DNA of 6,550 bases from Thermodesulfobacteriota bacterium (GTDB lineage Bacteria; Desulfobacterota; Desulfocorpusculales; Desulfocorpusculum), in the NCBI GenBank assembly GCA_028275295.1, contig JAPWUY010000110.1:1-6550 (forward strand). Direction: 5' to 3'. The notes under the pieces are model-generated. The model had not been told where the DNA came from. It ran no database searches and saw only the letters and a list, made by a program, of their open reading frames with translations. Of the stretch, positions 1 to 5,892 are shown piece by piece (the first letter of the stretch is position 1; the number at the start of each line of letters is the position of its first letter). The translations under genes were made by a program, and so were the position numbers.

Positions 1-56
1 CCTACTTCGTGATAATGCTCGTGAGCCCCAGGGGACTTTTCGGATGGAAGCGCTGA
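1..56 (+). CDS. livH: LivH-type amino-acid ABC transporter permease, C-terminal end only
   Basis: This is the 3' end of a gene that begins before the window. Complete codons start at position 3 and read YFVIMLVSPRGLFGWKR, followed by TGA at 54-56. A hydrophobic stretch ending in a 'PRGLFG' tail is the usual C-terminus of LivH-type permeases, the first of the two membrane subunits of LIV/HAAT importers in the inner membrane. The position directly upstream of livM, with a 13-nt overlap, fits the normal livH-livM order and suggests translational coupling. Only 17 residues are visible, so the identity rests on this tail and on the context. Confidence 0.75.
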   Translation, partial: YFVIMLVSPRGLFGWKR

Positions 57-1048
57 GAAACGCCCTCGATTTTTCTGACTTTCCCAAGAAAGATCTCGTA
101 GTCGCAGCTTGTCTTGCCGCAGTGCTCCTGATATTCCCCCTTTTCCCCCATTCCTCCTTTGCCATGGCGACAATGATACAGTTCCTCATGTTCTCCATAT
201 ATGGAATGGGATGGAATGCCATTGGCGGCTATGGCGGACAGGTGGATCTCGGAAAGGCCCAATATGTGGGCATCGGGGCGTACACCACAGCCGTCATGTT
301 GCTCAGGTGGGATGTGCCCTTCTGGCTCTCCATGCCCATAGGCATGGCCATAGCAGTGGGGTGGTCCTTTATTATCGGCTACCCCCTTTTCAAGCTCAAG
401 GGCCATTATTTCGCCATAGCAACTATCGCCACTTCCCTCGTGCTCAAGGACCTTTTCGAGGTGTGGGACCTTGTGGGTGCTGCCAGGGGCCTTCACATCT
501 CTCCTGCTAAATATCCTCCTCCTGATTTCCTGAGGCTCATCTTCAGGGAAGACATCTACTACTACTACGTGATCCTGGGGTTCTTCTTCCTGGCCATTTT
601 GGTCATAAACTGGTTCCGGCATTCGAGATTGGGTTTCCAGCTCAGGGCCATAAGGGACAACGAGGATCTGGCAAGATCCCTAGGGATAAATGTGCATTGG
701 GCCAAGATCAAGACCTACGCCTTGGCAACGGCATTCGTGAGCGCGGTTGGCTCCTTCCACGCTGTGTACATAAAGAACATAGAGCCAGAGGACACAATGA
801 GCCTGGATATCTCGGTGCTCATAGCACTCATGGCCATGCTAGGGGGCGCAGGCTCCCTCTGGGGGCCCATAATAGGTGCCTCGATCCTGATACCCCTCAA
901 GAGCTACCTGAAGGAGTGGCTGGGAGCCAAGGCAGGCCTGATAGGGATCGATCTCGTCATCTATGGGGTGATCATAATGCTGGTTTCGGCCTTGGAACCG
1001 AGGGGTATTTGGGGGATTGTGGAGAGAGCTAGGAGAAGGAGCAGGTGA
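44..1048 (+). CDS. livM: Branched-chain amino-acid ABC transporter permease LivM
   Basis: The 334-residue protein is the second membrane subunit of a LIV/HAAT importer, forming the translocation path with LivH in the inner membrane. Hydrophobic segments are spread along its length, the first at residues 18-35. The family region G(Y)GGQ..LG.A....GIGAY lies at residues 61-80. The C-terminal part has the LivM signature LGGAGSLWGPIIGA, a last membrane segment and the EPRGIWGI tail. Length is normal for LivM. The ATG at 44 has AGGGGA (30-35) 8 nt upstream and overlaps the end of livH by 13 nt. The stop overlaps the livG start in TGATG. One oddity is that the usual GQ.SLGHA reads GQVDLGKA (residues 65-72). 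Substrate specificity cannot be read from this subunit. Confidence 0.93.
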   Translation: MEALRNALDFSDFPKKDLVVAACLAAVLLIFPLFPHSSFAMATMIQFLMFSIYGMGWNAIGGYGGQVDLGKAQYVGIGAYTTAVMLLRWDVPFWLSMPIGMAIAVGWSFIIGYPLFKLKGHYFAIATIATSLVLKDLFEVWDLVGAARGLHISPAKYPPPDFLRLIFREDIYYYYVILGFFFLAILVINWFRHSRLGFQLRAIRDNEDLARSLGINVHWAKIKTYALATAFVSAVGSFHAVYIKNIEPEDTMSLDISVLIALMAMLGGAGSLWGPIIGASILIPLKSYLKEWLGAKAGLIGIDLVIYGVIIMLVSALEPRGIWGIVERARRRSR

Positions 1049-1770
1049 TGCCGCTTCTCGTTGTGGATAGGGTCACGAAGGACTTTGGGGGGCTCAGGGC
1101 CAACGATCAGATCTCCTTCCAGGTGGAAAAGGGAGAGCTCGTGGGTTTGATCGGGCCCAATGGAGCCGGCAAGACAACCCTATTTCACTGCATAGCGGGG
1201 CACCACCGTGTGACCTCGGGGAGGATAATCTTCGACGGCGAGGAGATAACCCATCTGGATGCCCATCGCATCGCGAGGAAGGGCCTCGCCAGGACCTTCC
1301 AAGTGTATGCCGCCACAGGAGACCTCACGGTCCTGGAGTATGTGATGGTTGGGGCATTCATGAGGACCAGGTCCAGGAAGGAGGCGGAGCTCAAGGCGCG
1401 GAAGGTCTTGGAGGAGTTGGGCTTGGAAGACTGGTCCGGGAAAATGGTTGCGGAGATACCGGTTCCGGCTCAGAAGCTGGTGACAATGGCAGTGGCCGTG
1501 GCAACGGACCCCAAGATGCTCCTCTTGGACGAGGTCGCCGCTGGGCTCAACCCCAAGGAGGTCGATGAGGTCAAGGAGAAGATAAGACATATCCACTGGG
1601 GTATGGGAATAACCGTGATGCTGATCGAGCACGTGATGGCTCTGGTGATGGGAATCAGTCAGAGGGTGATAGTTCTCGATGCTGGAAGAAAGATAGCTGA
1701 GGGCTCTCCAGAGGAAGTGGCCAGAGATCCCAATGTGATAAAGGCTTATTTGGGAGAGAAATACGGGTGA
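1048..1770 (+). CDS. livG: Branched-chain amino-acid ABC transporter ATP-binding protein LivG, with degenerate signature motif
   Basis: The 240-residue cytoplasmic ATPase subunit would power the LivHM permease. Walker A is GPNGAGKTT (residues 36-44), the Q-loop is RTFQ (82-85), Walker B is MLLLDE (157-162), AAGLNP follows at 164-169, and the His switch is IEH (His195). The AAGLNP stretch and overall fit identify LivG rather than LivF. The ABC signature is lost: residues 137-143 read IPVPAQK where LivG normally has LSYGQQ(K/R), so the Ser and Gly that contact ATP are both Pro. The residue after the catalytic Glu is Val instead of Pro. The reading frame is otherwise clean, so this is substitution, not frameshift. 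I chose ATG 1048, which shares one base with the livM stop and lies 6 nt after AGGAGAAGGAG; the adjacent GTG at 1045 is a possible alternative. The protein is slightly shorter than many LivG proteins (about 255 residues). Confidence 0.9.
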   Translation: MPLLVVDRVTKDFGGLRANDQISFQVEKGELVGLIGPNGAGKTTLFHCIAGHHRVTSGRIIFDGEEITHLDAHRIARKGLARTFQVYAATGDLTVLEYVMVGAFMRTRSRKEAELKARKVLEELGLEDWSGKMVAEIPVPAQKLVTMAVAVATDPKMLLLDEVAAGLNPKEVDEVKEKIRHIHWGMGITVMLIEHVMALVMGISQRVIVLDAGRKIAEGSPEEVARDPNVIKAYLGEKYG

Positions 1771-1816
1771 GGCTTCTAAGGGGCAAAGGGAATTCAGCGC
1801 GGAGGCTTCTTGAGAG

Positions 1817-2533
1817 ATGGAGCAATGGGCCTTAGAAGTTAGGGAAGTGGAGATACGTTACAGGGGACTTCCAGTGGTCCAGGACGTATCCATCCAGGTC
1901 AAGAAGGGAGGGACAGTCACCATCCTCGGAGCAAACGGTGCTGGGAAATCGTCCCTTCTCAGGGGAATCATGGGGGCACAGAGGATATGGAAGGGAAAGG
2001 TGATGCTGGAGGGGAGGGAGATCCAGGGGTTCTCCACTGAGCAGATAGTCAAATTGGGCATAGTTTACGTGCCAGAGGAGAGAATGCTCTTTGGCCCCCT
2101 CTCCGTTGAGGATAACCTGAAGCTGGGGGCCTATCTCCTCGAGGACGAAAAGCTAGTGAAAGAAAACCTGGAAAAGGTCTACGGACTTTTCCCCAAACTG
2201 AGAGAGAGAAAAGACCAGGCGGCTTCAACCCTATCGGGCGGCGAGCAACAGATGCTCGCAATCGGAAGGGGATTGATGTCCAATCCCAAGGTGCTGATGC
2301 TCGATGAACCCTCATTGGGGCTTGCTCCTCTTCTGGTCACTGAACTGTTCGATACAGTGAGAAGGCTCAAGACCTCTGGGATGACGATACTTCTCGTGGA
2401 GCAGAACGTGAAAGAGGCCCTGGAGATAGCCGACTACGGATACGTGCTCCAGGCAGGAAGATTGGTCTTGGAGGGAACGAAAGAAGAGCTCCTCTCCTCG
2501 GATATGGTGAAAAAGGCCTACCTCGGCCTGTGA
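1817..2533 (+). CDS. livF: Branched-chain amino-acid ABC transporter ATP-binding protein LivF
   Basis: The 238-residue protein is the second ATPase subunit and pairs with LivG under the LivHM permease. Walker A is GANGAGKSS (residues 38-46). The LivF-type Q-loop region YVPEERMLFGPLSVEDNL starts at residue 84. The signature is a perfect LSGGEQQ (139-145), Walker B is VLMLDEP (159-165) with SLGLAP after it, and the His-switch position holds Gln (VEQN, Gln196), as is usual in LivF proteins. Length is normal. The ATG at 1817 is preceded by GGAGG at 1801-1805, a rather long 11-nt spacing, with GAGAG directly before the start. It lies 46 nt after livG and is the last gene of the transporter operon visible here. 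No substrate-binding protein gene is in the window. Confidence 0.93.
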   Translation: MEQWALEVREVEIRYRGLPVVQDVSIQVKKGGTVTILGANGAGKSSLLRGIMGAQRIWKGKVMLEGREIQGFSTEQIVKLGIVYVPEERMLFGPLSVEDNLKLGAYLLEDEKLVKENLEKVYGLFPKLRERKDQAASTLSGGEQQMLAIGRGLMSNPKVLMLDEPSLGLAPLLVTELFDTVRRLKTSGMTILLVEQNVKEALEIADYGYVLQAGRLVLEGTKEELLSSDMVKKAYLGL

Positions 2534-2615
2534 ATCTCCTCTGGCGTGGAGAAGACGAGTCCACGAGTCCCCATTCCACTGGCCAGGGGGCCCTATGGGC
2601 TGGTTGGGGCCATGG

Positions 2616-2640
2616 CCTCCGTAATTGGAGGATTCCCTTT
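2616..2640 (+). terminator. Weak hairpin at the livF/pxpC convergence, possible terminator
   Basis: CCTCC (2616-2620) and GGAGG (2627-2631) pair around a 6-nt loop and are followed by ATTCCCTTT, a poor T-tract, in the plus direction. It lies 83 nt after the livF stop and its tail touches the pxpC stop. The stem is only 5 bp and nothing resembling a T-tract follows on the minus strand. It is therefore at best a weak intrinsic terminator for the liv operon; Rho-dependent termination is equally possible. Confidence 0.22.
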
Positions 2641-3590
2641 CATGGAGGAGCCCCGAGGCTTTCCCTCAGGCACTCCAACTGGTTCCAAGTCTCTCTATAG
2701 ATATCATGGGCCTCATCCAGGGAGACTTTCACGAATCTCATCGTGTCCCCTGGTCTTGCCTGGGCCACGCGGGAGATGTCTGGCCATATGATGGTGGCTA
2801 TCTTGGCGTATCCCCCTACGGTTTGCTCCACCAGGAGGACGATGGGTTTGCCGTCAGGGGGGATTTGGACAGATCCCGGCATGCTGGGCTCCGAGATTAT
2901 GCTCTGGGGTGCTTCAGGCTTTCGGGGGACTGGGGGTCCGTCCAGACGGCAGCCCATCCTGTCCGACTGGGGCGTGACCACGAATGGAGACGAGAAGAAG
3001 ATCTCCAGGCCTTCTCCGAAGTGGTCATCCTGGGGTCCAGGGATGGCCCTCAGCTCAATCTCCCTCTGCCATCTTGGCCTGAGCTCGGGGCGTAAGGTGA
3101 TGGGCTCGGATATTCGAACTTCCCCTAGCCTCTCCAGTACATCCCCCCTTGCCAGAGGTCTTCCACCCAATCCTCCCATTTTCCCCGGCACATAGGTTGA
3201 CCTGCTCCCCATGACCTCGGGGACGTCGATTCCCCCACTTATGGCTATGTATGCCCTGAGTCCCTCGACCATCCTCTTTATCCAGAGAACGTCTCCTGGC
3301 TTCATTCTCAGGGCAGTCCAGCCTTCCACCTCCCTTCCATTGAGGGTCATCAAGGCCCTCGCACCCGTGACACAGACCCAGACATCCTCCAGGGCCTCCA
3401 ACTTGGGGCCCGCGAAGGTGGCCTCCAAAAGAGCAGCCCCGGAGGGATTGCCCACAAGCCAATTGGCAATCATAGCTGAGATTTGATCCAGAGCGCCTGA
3501 GATTGGAACTCCCAGGGCTTGATATCCATATCTCCCGAGATCCTGGACAGTTGTCATGGGCCCTGGGTCTAGAACCTTAAGGCAAGCCAC
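2640..3590 (-). CDS. pxpC: 5-oxoprolinase subunit PxpC (KipA / biotin-dependent carboxyltransferase-like family)
   Basis: The 316-residue cytoplasmic subunit belongs to 5-oxoprolinase, which uses ATP to hydrolyse 5-oxo-L-proline (pyroglutamate) to L-glutamate; many databases label it KipA or allophanate hydrolase subunit 2. The N-terminus carries the family pattern PG..TTVQDLGR.G (residues 9-22) followed by GVPISGALD (27-35). Further conserved blocks are AISGGIDVPEVMGSRSTY in the middle, SDRMGCRL, and near the C-terminus VEQTVGGYAKIATII, where relatives usually have a DRQTTGGYPKI-like sequence. Length is typical. The start is GTG at 3590, with GGGAGA 6 nt upstream on the minus strand, giving a 14-nt overlap with the end of pxpB. 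It is the last gene of the minus-strand operon and converges with livF. Confidence 0.92.
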   Translation of the reverse strand: MACLKVLDPGPMTTVQDLGRYGYQALGVPISGALDQISAMIANWLVGNPSGAALLEATFAGPKLEALEDVWVCVTGARALMTLNGREVEGWTALRMKPGDVLWIKRMVEGLRAYIAISGGIDVPEVMGSRSTYVPGKMGGLGGRPLARGDVLERLGEVRISEPITLRPELRPRWQREIELRAIPGPQDDHFGEGLEIFFSSPFVVTPQSDRMGCRLDGPPVPRKPEAPQSIISEPSMPGSVQIPPDGKPIVLLVEQTVGGYAKIATIIWPDISRVAQARPGDTMRFVKVSLDEAHDIYRETWNQLECLRESLGAPP

Positions 3591-4290
3591 TCGAATTCTC
3601 CCTTTTCAGGATTTCCTGGAACTCTTCCGGGGTTATGGGACGGAACTTTATGAAATCCCCAGGCCTGTATAGAAAAGGCTCTGCCCTTTCGGGGAAAAAG
3701 AGCCTCAGGGGAGTCCTCCCTATCAACCTCCAGCCGCCCGGGCTCGCTATGGGATAGATCCCTGTCTGGTTGGCAGCAATGGCAACGCTTCCTGCTGGGA
3801 CCTGGACTCTGGGTGTGGGCAGTCTAGGGGTAGCGAGGACTTGGGGGAGCCCCCCCAAGAAGGGGAATCCCGGGGTAAATCCCATCATGTAAATCTGGTA
3901 GAGGGGAGCGCTGTGAATCTCGATCACCTCTTCCACCGTCAGGCCAGTGTAACTGGCCACGAATTCCATGTCTGGACCAAATTCTCCGCCATAACAGACG
4001 GGTATCTCCACTTTCCTGGGAGGGGGAAGCGTGGCCTCAGAACTCGCCAGATCCAGTTGGGAGACGATCCTCCGTATCTCATGGGGTCGAATTCTCATGG
4101 GATCGTAGACCAAGAGGATGGATCTGTATGTGGGGATTACCTCCAATATCCCGGGGATTCCCTCCCTCTCGATGGCCAGGCTCATTTTCCTCACGGCTCT
4201 GTTCACATGGGGATCTATGCCATCTCCCAGTTCCAGGAGAAGTCCCCTGTCACCTGCTATTCTGTAAACGGGCGCTGGATAAAGAGGCAT
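3577..4290 (-). CDS. pxpB: 5-oxoprolinase subunit PxpB (KipI family)
   Basis: The 237-residue protein acts with PxpA and PxpC in ATP-dependent cleavage of 5-oxoproline to glutamate. The same family includes Bacillus KipI, known as a kinase inhibitor in sporulation, and is often annotated allophanate hydrolase subunit 1. Family marks seen here are YRIAGDRGLLLELG near the N-terminus (residues 9-22), IPVCYGGEFGPD (96-107), MGFTPGFPFLGGL (136-148), VPAGSVAIAANQTGIYP (164-180) and SPGGWRLIGRTP (183-194). The frame stays open upstream to 4614, but that extension lies inside pxpA and has no family character, so I start at ATG 4290, 5 nt after the pxpA stop. There is no clear Shine-Dalgarno before it, which suggests coupling to translation of pxpA. 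The TAA stop lies inside the start of pxpC. Confidence 0.93.
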   Translation of the reverse strand: MPLYPAPVYRIAGDRGLLLELGDGIDPHVNRAVRKMSLAIEREGIPGILEVIPTYRSILLVYDPMRIRPHEIRRIVSQLDLASSEATLPPPRKVEIPVCYGGEFGPDMEFVASYTGLTVEEVIEIHSAPLYQIYMMGFTPGFPFLGGLPQVLATPRLPTPRVQVPAGSVAIAANQTGIYPIASPGGWRLIGRTPLRLFFPERAEPFLYRPGDFIKFRPITPEEFQEILKRENSSGLP

Positions 4291-4295
4291 GGGAC

Positions 4296-5075
4296 TCAGA
4301 TCTGGAAAGAGAGGGCCATGGGCTTCACTCGCACACCTTCTCTCTCCAAGGTCTCCTTTATGGCTCGCACTGCCTCGACAGCTGCTGGATTGTCTCCGTG
4401 GACGCAGAGGGTTTGTGCTTCCAAGGATATGAGTGTCCCGTCTGCGGCAACGACCTTTTTCTCCTTGGCCATGAGGAGAGCTCTCTGAGCCACTAGAGAT
4501 GGGTCGTGTATCACTGCTCCCTTTTCTTTTCTCGAAAGGAGATTCCCTTCCCTGGTATAAGCCCTGTCGGGAAAGGCCTCGCAGGCCACCCTGAGCCCAG
4601 CCTCCCGAGCGCATTCTCTCATCCTCTTTCCTTTCTCTCCGGCCAGAGCCACGTATATGAGGCCCGAATCCACGGTGGCTACAGCTTCAGCTATGGCCCT
4701 GGCAACCTTCTCGTCTTCCACTGCCCTCAAGTACAGGGCTCCATGGGCCTTGACATGGGTTAGACGGACCCCAGCAGCTCTGCAAAAAGCCCAAAGAGCA
4801 CCTATTTGATAGATCACGTAATTCCTGATCTCCTTTTCCGAACACTCCATGAATCGTCTTCCAAATCCCATGAGATCCGGATACCCAGGATGCGCCCCCA
4901 CAGCCACGTTGTTCTCCTTGGCCAGCTGGACTGTGCGCTCCATGACCATTGGATCCCCCCCATGCCATCCACAGGCCACATTGGCGGATGTGATGTAGCG
5001 CATGACCTCCTCGTCCATGCCCAACTTGTAAGGTCCATAGCTTTCTCCCATGTCGCAGTTGATGTCTATCTCCAT
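4296..5075 (-). CDS. pxpA: 5-oxoprolinase subunit PxpA (LamB/YcsF family)
   Basis: The 259-residue cytoplasmic protein is the first subunit of the PxpABC 5-oxoprolinase. Conserved polar blocks expected to form the active pocket are visible: DINCDMGE (residues 4-11), SANVACGWHGGDP (30-42), VGAHPGYPDLMGFGRR (59-74), THVKAHGALY (106-115), PDRAY, then GAVIHDP and CVHGDNP toward the C-terminus. Length is close to the family norm of about 250. The usual HVKPHGALYN reads HVKAHGALYL here, a mild variation. The frame is open upstream to 5309, but ATG 5075 is preceded by a near-perfect AGGAGGAGGG about 3 nt away and matches the family N-terminus, so it is the start. It is the first gene of the operon and is divergent from the small membrane protein gene at 5264. 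Confidence 0.95.
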   Translation of the reverse strand: MEIDINCDMGESYGPYKLGMDEEVMRYITSANVACGWHGGDPMVMERTVQLAKENNVAVGAHPGYPDLMGFGRRFMECSEKEIRNYVIYQIGALWAFCRAAGVRLTHVKAHGALYLRAVEDEKVARAIAEAVATVDSGLIYVALAGEKGKRMRECAREAGLRVACEAFPDRAYTREGNLLSRKEKGAVIHDPSLVAQRALLMAKEKKVVAADGTLISLEAQTLCVHGDNPAAVEAVRAIKETLEREGVRVKPMALSFQI

Positions 5076-5113
5076 TTTCCCTCCTCCTTTGGCCGTCATC
5101 CCGAAGCAGGTCG

Positions 5114-5143
5114 ATTTTACTTTGACTCCCGCTGACTCCTCAA
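5114..5143 (-). promoter_or_regulatory. Candidate sigma-70-type promoter for pxpABC
   Basis: Reading the minus strand, TTGAGG (plus coordinates 5138-5143) resembles a -35 box at 4 of 6 positions. It is followed after an 18-nt spacer by TAAAAT (5114-5119), which matches the -10 consensus at 5 of 6. Transcription would start about 30 nt before the pxpA ATG, leaving room for the strong Shine-Dalgarno. The match is by eye only; housekeeping promoters in this lineage are not verified. Confidence 0.42.
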
Positions 5144-5204
5144 TATCTGGCGAGGAAGTCACGATTGCGGATGGCGTGAAAGGGTGTATCTCGAGAAGGA
5201 AAGG

Positions 5205-5213
5205 TGCTATAAA
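5205..5213 (+). promoter_or_regulatory. Candidate extended -10 promoter for the small membrane protein gene
   Basis: TGCTATAAA fits the extended -10 pattern TGnTATAAT with one mismatch and lies about 50 nt before the GTG start at 5264. No good -35 is found 16-18 nt upstream, which extended -10 promoters can tolerate. With the minus-strand promoter at 5114-5143 it would make the 188-nt gap 5076-5263 a divergent promoter region. Identified by eye only. Confidence 0.35.
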
Positions 5214-5263
5214 TCGGTTGACAGTCAGTGACTCGATGGCTTCCTTGAGGGGAGGGAGACGGC

Positions 5264-5461
5264 GTGGACAGAGCCATTGAATTCCTTTCCCATCACTGGC
5301 TCGAGGCAACGTTGGGGGGAGTCCTTTTCGCTATCGTCCTTGCGGTCCTTTGGTTTTGGCTACAAAGGCCCACAAAGGAGGAGATGGAACACGAGAGAAG
5401 ATTCCAGGAGCTCAAGGAAAAATCCAAAGACACTTATAGGAGATTGAGGCCCCTCAAGTGA
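5264..5461 (+). CDS. Small single-pass membrane protein of unknown function
   Basis: The 65-residue protein does not match a family I recognise. A short N-terminus (residues 1-14) precedes one strongly hydrophobic segment at about 15-33 (TLGGVLFAIVLAVLWFWL). After it comes a highly charged tail rich in Lys, Glu and Arg (37-65), predicted helical and probably cytoplasmic by the positive-inside rule. The segment could be an uncleaved anchor. The GTG start at 5264 is supported by GGAGGGAG at 5251-5258 with 5-nt spacing, and codon use resembles the neighbours, which argues for a real gene. It is divergent from pxpA and convergent with the small gene at 5552-5752. A role in scaffolding or as an accessory membrane subunit is conceivable, but nothing in the sequence decides. 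Confidence 0.65.
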   Translation: MDRAIEFLSHHWLEATLGGVLFAIVLAVLWFWLQRPTKEEMEHERRFQELKEKSKDTYRRLRPLK

Positions 5462-5481
5462 GTGGCGGGTTTTTCCCTCCT

Positions 5482-5524
5482 CCTGAAGGCCCTTCGGGTA
5501 AGTCCTCAAAAAAGGCCTTCGAGG
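5482..5524. terminator. Overlapping hairpins between two convergent small genes, possible bidirectional terminator
   Basis: The 90-nt gap 5462-5551 contains several alternative stems. CCTGAAG/CTTCGGG (5482-5488 with 5492-5498) forms a 7-bp stem around a 3-nt loop. GAAGGCC (5485-5491) can instead pair perfectly with GGCCTTC (5514-5520). CCTC...GAGG (5504-5507 with 5521-5524) closes a third. None is followed by a clear T-tract on either strand, although six A's at 5508-5513 read as U's in the minus transcript inside the structure. The location between convergent stops fits a terminator; the structure is not canonical. Confidence 0.3.
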
Positions 5525-5551
5525 GGATACGTTGAGGTGACCGCTAGGCCG

Positions 5552-5752
5552 TCATCCTTGTTCTTTCTCCAGTTTTTCCCTTCTTGCGATGAGGTCCTTG
5601 AGGCTTCCATCCAGGAGCTCCAGGGTGATCTCCCTTCTTGCCAGCTCTTCTGGGGAAAGCCCTTCTCCTGAAGCCCACCTCTCCCTCATGGCACGGATCC
5701 TCTCGATGTGCCTGTCCAGGGCCTCGAGGATCTCCTCCCTCTTCCCTTGCAT
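5552..5752 (-). CDS. Small predicted helical-hairpin protein of unknown function
   Basis: The 66-residue protein is highly charged and has no family match I recognise. Residues 3-27 form a predicted amphipathic helix with Ile/Leu/Met spaced in a heptad-like way (IERIRAMRERW). A short turn with GEGLSPEEL (29-37) follows, then a second long helix (35-65) rich in Leu, Arg and Glu ending in REKLEKEQG. This would be a soluble two-helix hairpin or coiled coil. Start ATG is at 5752; GGGAGG lies 11 nt upstream, rather far, and there is no better in-frame start. A promoter-like TTGACT-17-TTAAAA is found upstream at 5786-5814. Codon use resembles the flanking genes, and the plus-strand frame opposite lacks any such character. 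It is divergent from carD. Confidence 0.6.
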   Translation of the reverse strand: MQGKREEILEALDRHIERIRAMRERWASGEGLSPEELARREITLELLDGSLKDLIARREKLEKEQG

Positions 5753-5785
5753 TTCGCCCAGGACCTCCCGACTCGTCTCAGGCCT

Positions 5786-5814
5786 TTTTAATCCGGAACC
5801 ATGGGTTCAGTCAA
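5786..5814 (-). promoter_or_regulatory. Candidate promoter for the 66-residue protein gene, with inverted repeat in the spacer
   Basis: On the minus strand, TTGACT (5809-5814) matches the -35 consensus at 5 of 6 positions. It is followed after exactly 17 nt by TTAAAA (5786-5791), a weak -10 box with 3 of 6 matches. The spacer contains GAACC-ATG-GGTTC in plus orientation (5796-5808), a 5-bp-arm inverted repeat placed where a repressor could sit. The repeat is short enough to be chance. Confidence 0.38.
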
Positions 5815-5892
5815 TCCCACGGAGATCGTGCCAGGAGGAGATGAATTCCGGATTGAAAAAATTAGGAGTTTCAAGGGATTATGCTCCTCGCC

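Noticed and set aside
1045..1047. GTG at 1045 as the livG start
   Set aside because: It is possible, but the adjacent ATG at 1048 is better spaced from AGGAGAAGGAG and gives the common TGATG stop-start overlap.
2625..3195. Two long plus-strand open frames opposite pxpC
   Set aside because: They are antisense shadows of a well-conserved gene, are rich in Pro/Gly/Ser, resemble no family and have no credible ribosome binding site.
3841..4496. Plus-strand open frames of 215 and 122 residues opposite pxpB/pxpA
   Set aside because: Both lie antisense to pxpB and pxpA, whose conserved motifs span the region. Composition and starts look non-coding.
4291..4614. Upstream extension of the PxpB reading frame to 4614
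   Set aside because: It lies entirely inside pxpA in another frame, has low-complexity Ser/Arg-rich content with no PxpB-family character, and the family N-terminus begins at ATG 4290.
5218..5246. Perfect -35 box TTGACA upstream of the small membrane protein gene
   Set aside because: At 17-nt spacing the -10 position reads TTCCTT, a very poor match, and the start site would fall on the ribosome binding site. The extended -10 at 5205-5213 fits better.
5076..5309. Upstream extension of the PxpA reading frame to 5309
   Set aside because: The family N-terminus and a near-perfect Shine-Dalgarno fix the start at 5075. The extension also crosses the promoter region and the start of the divergent small gene.
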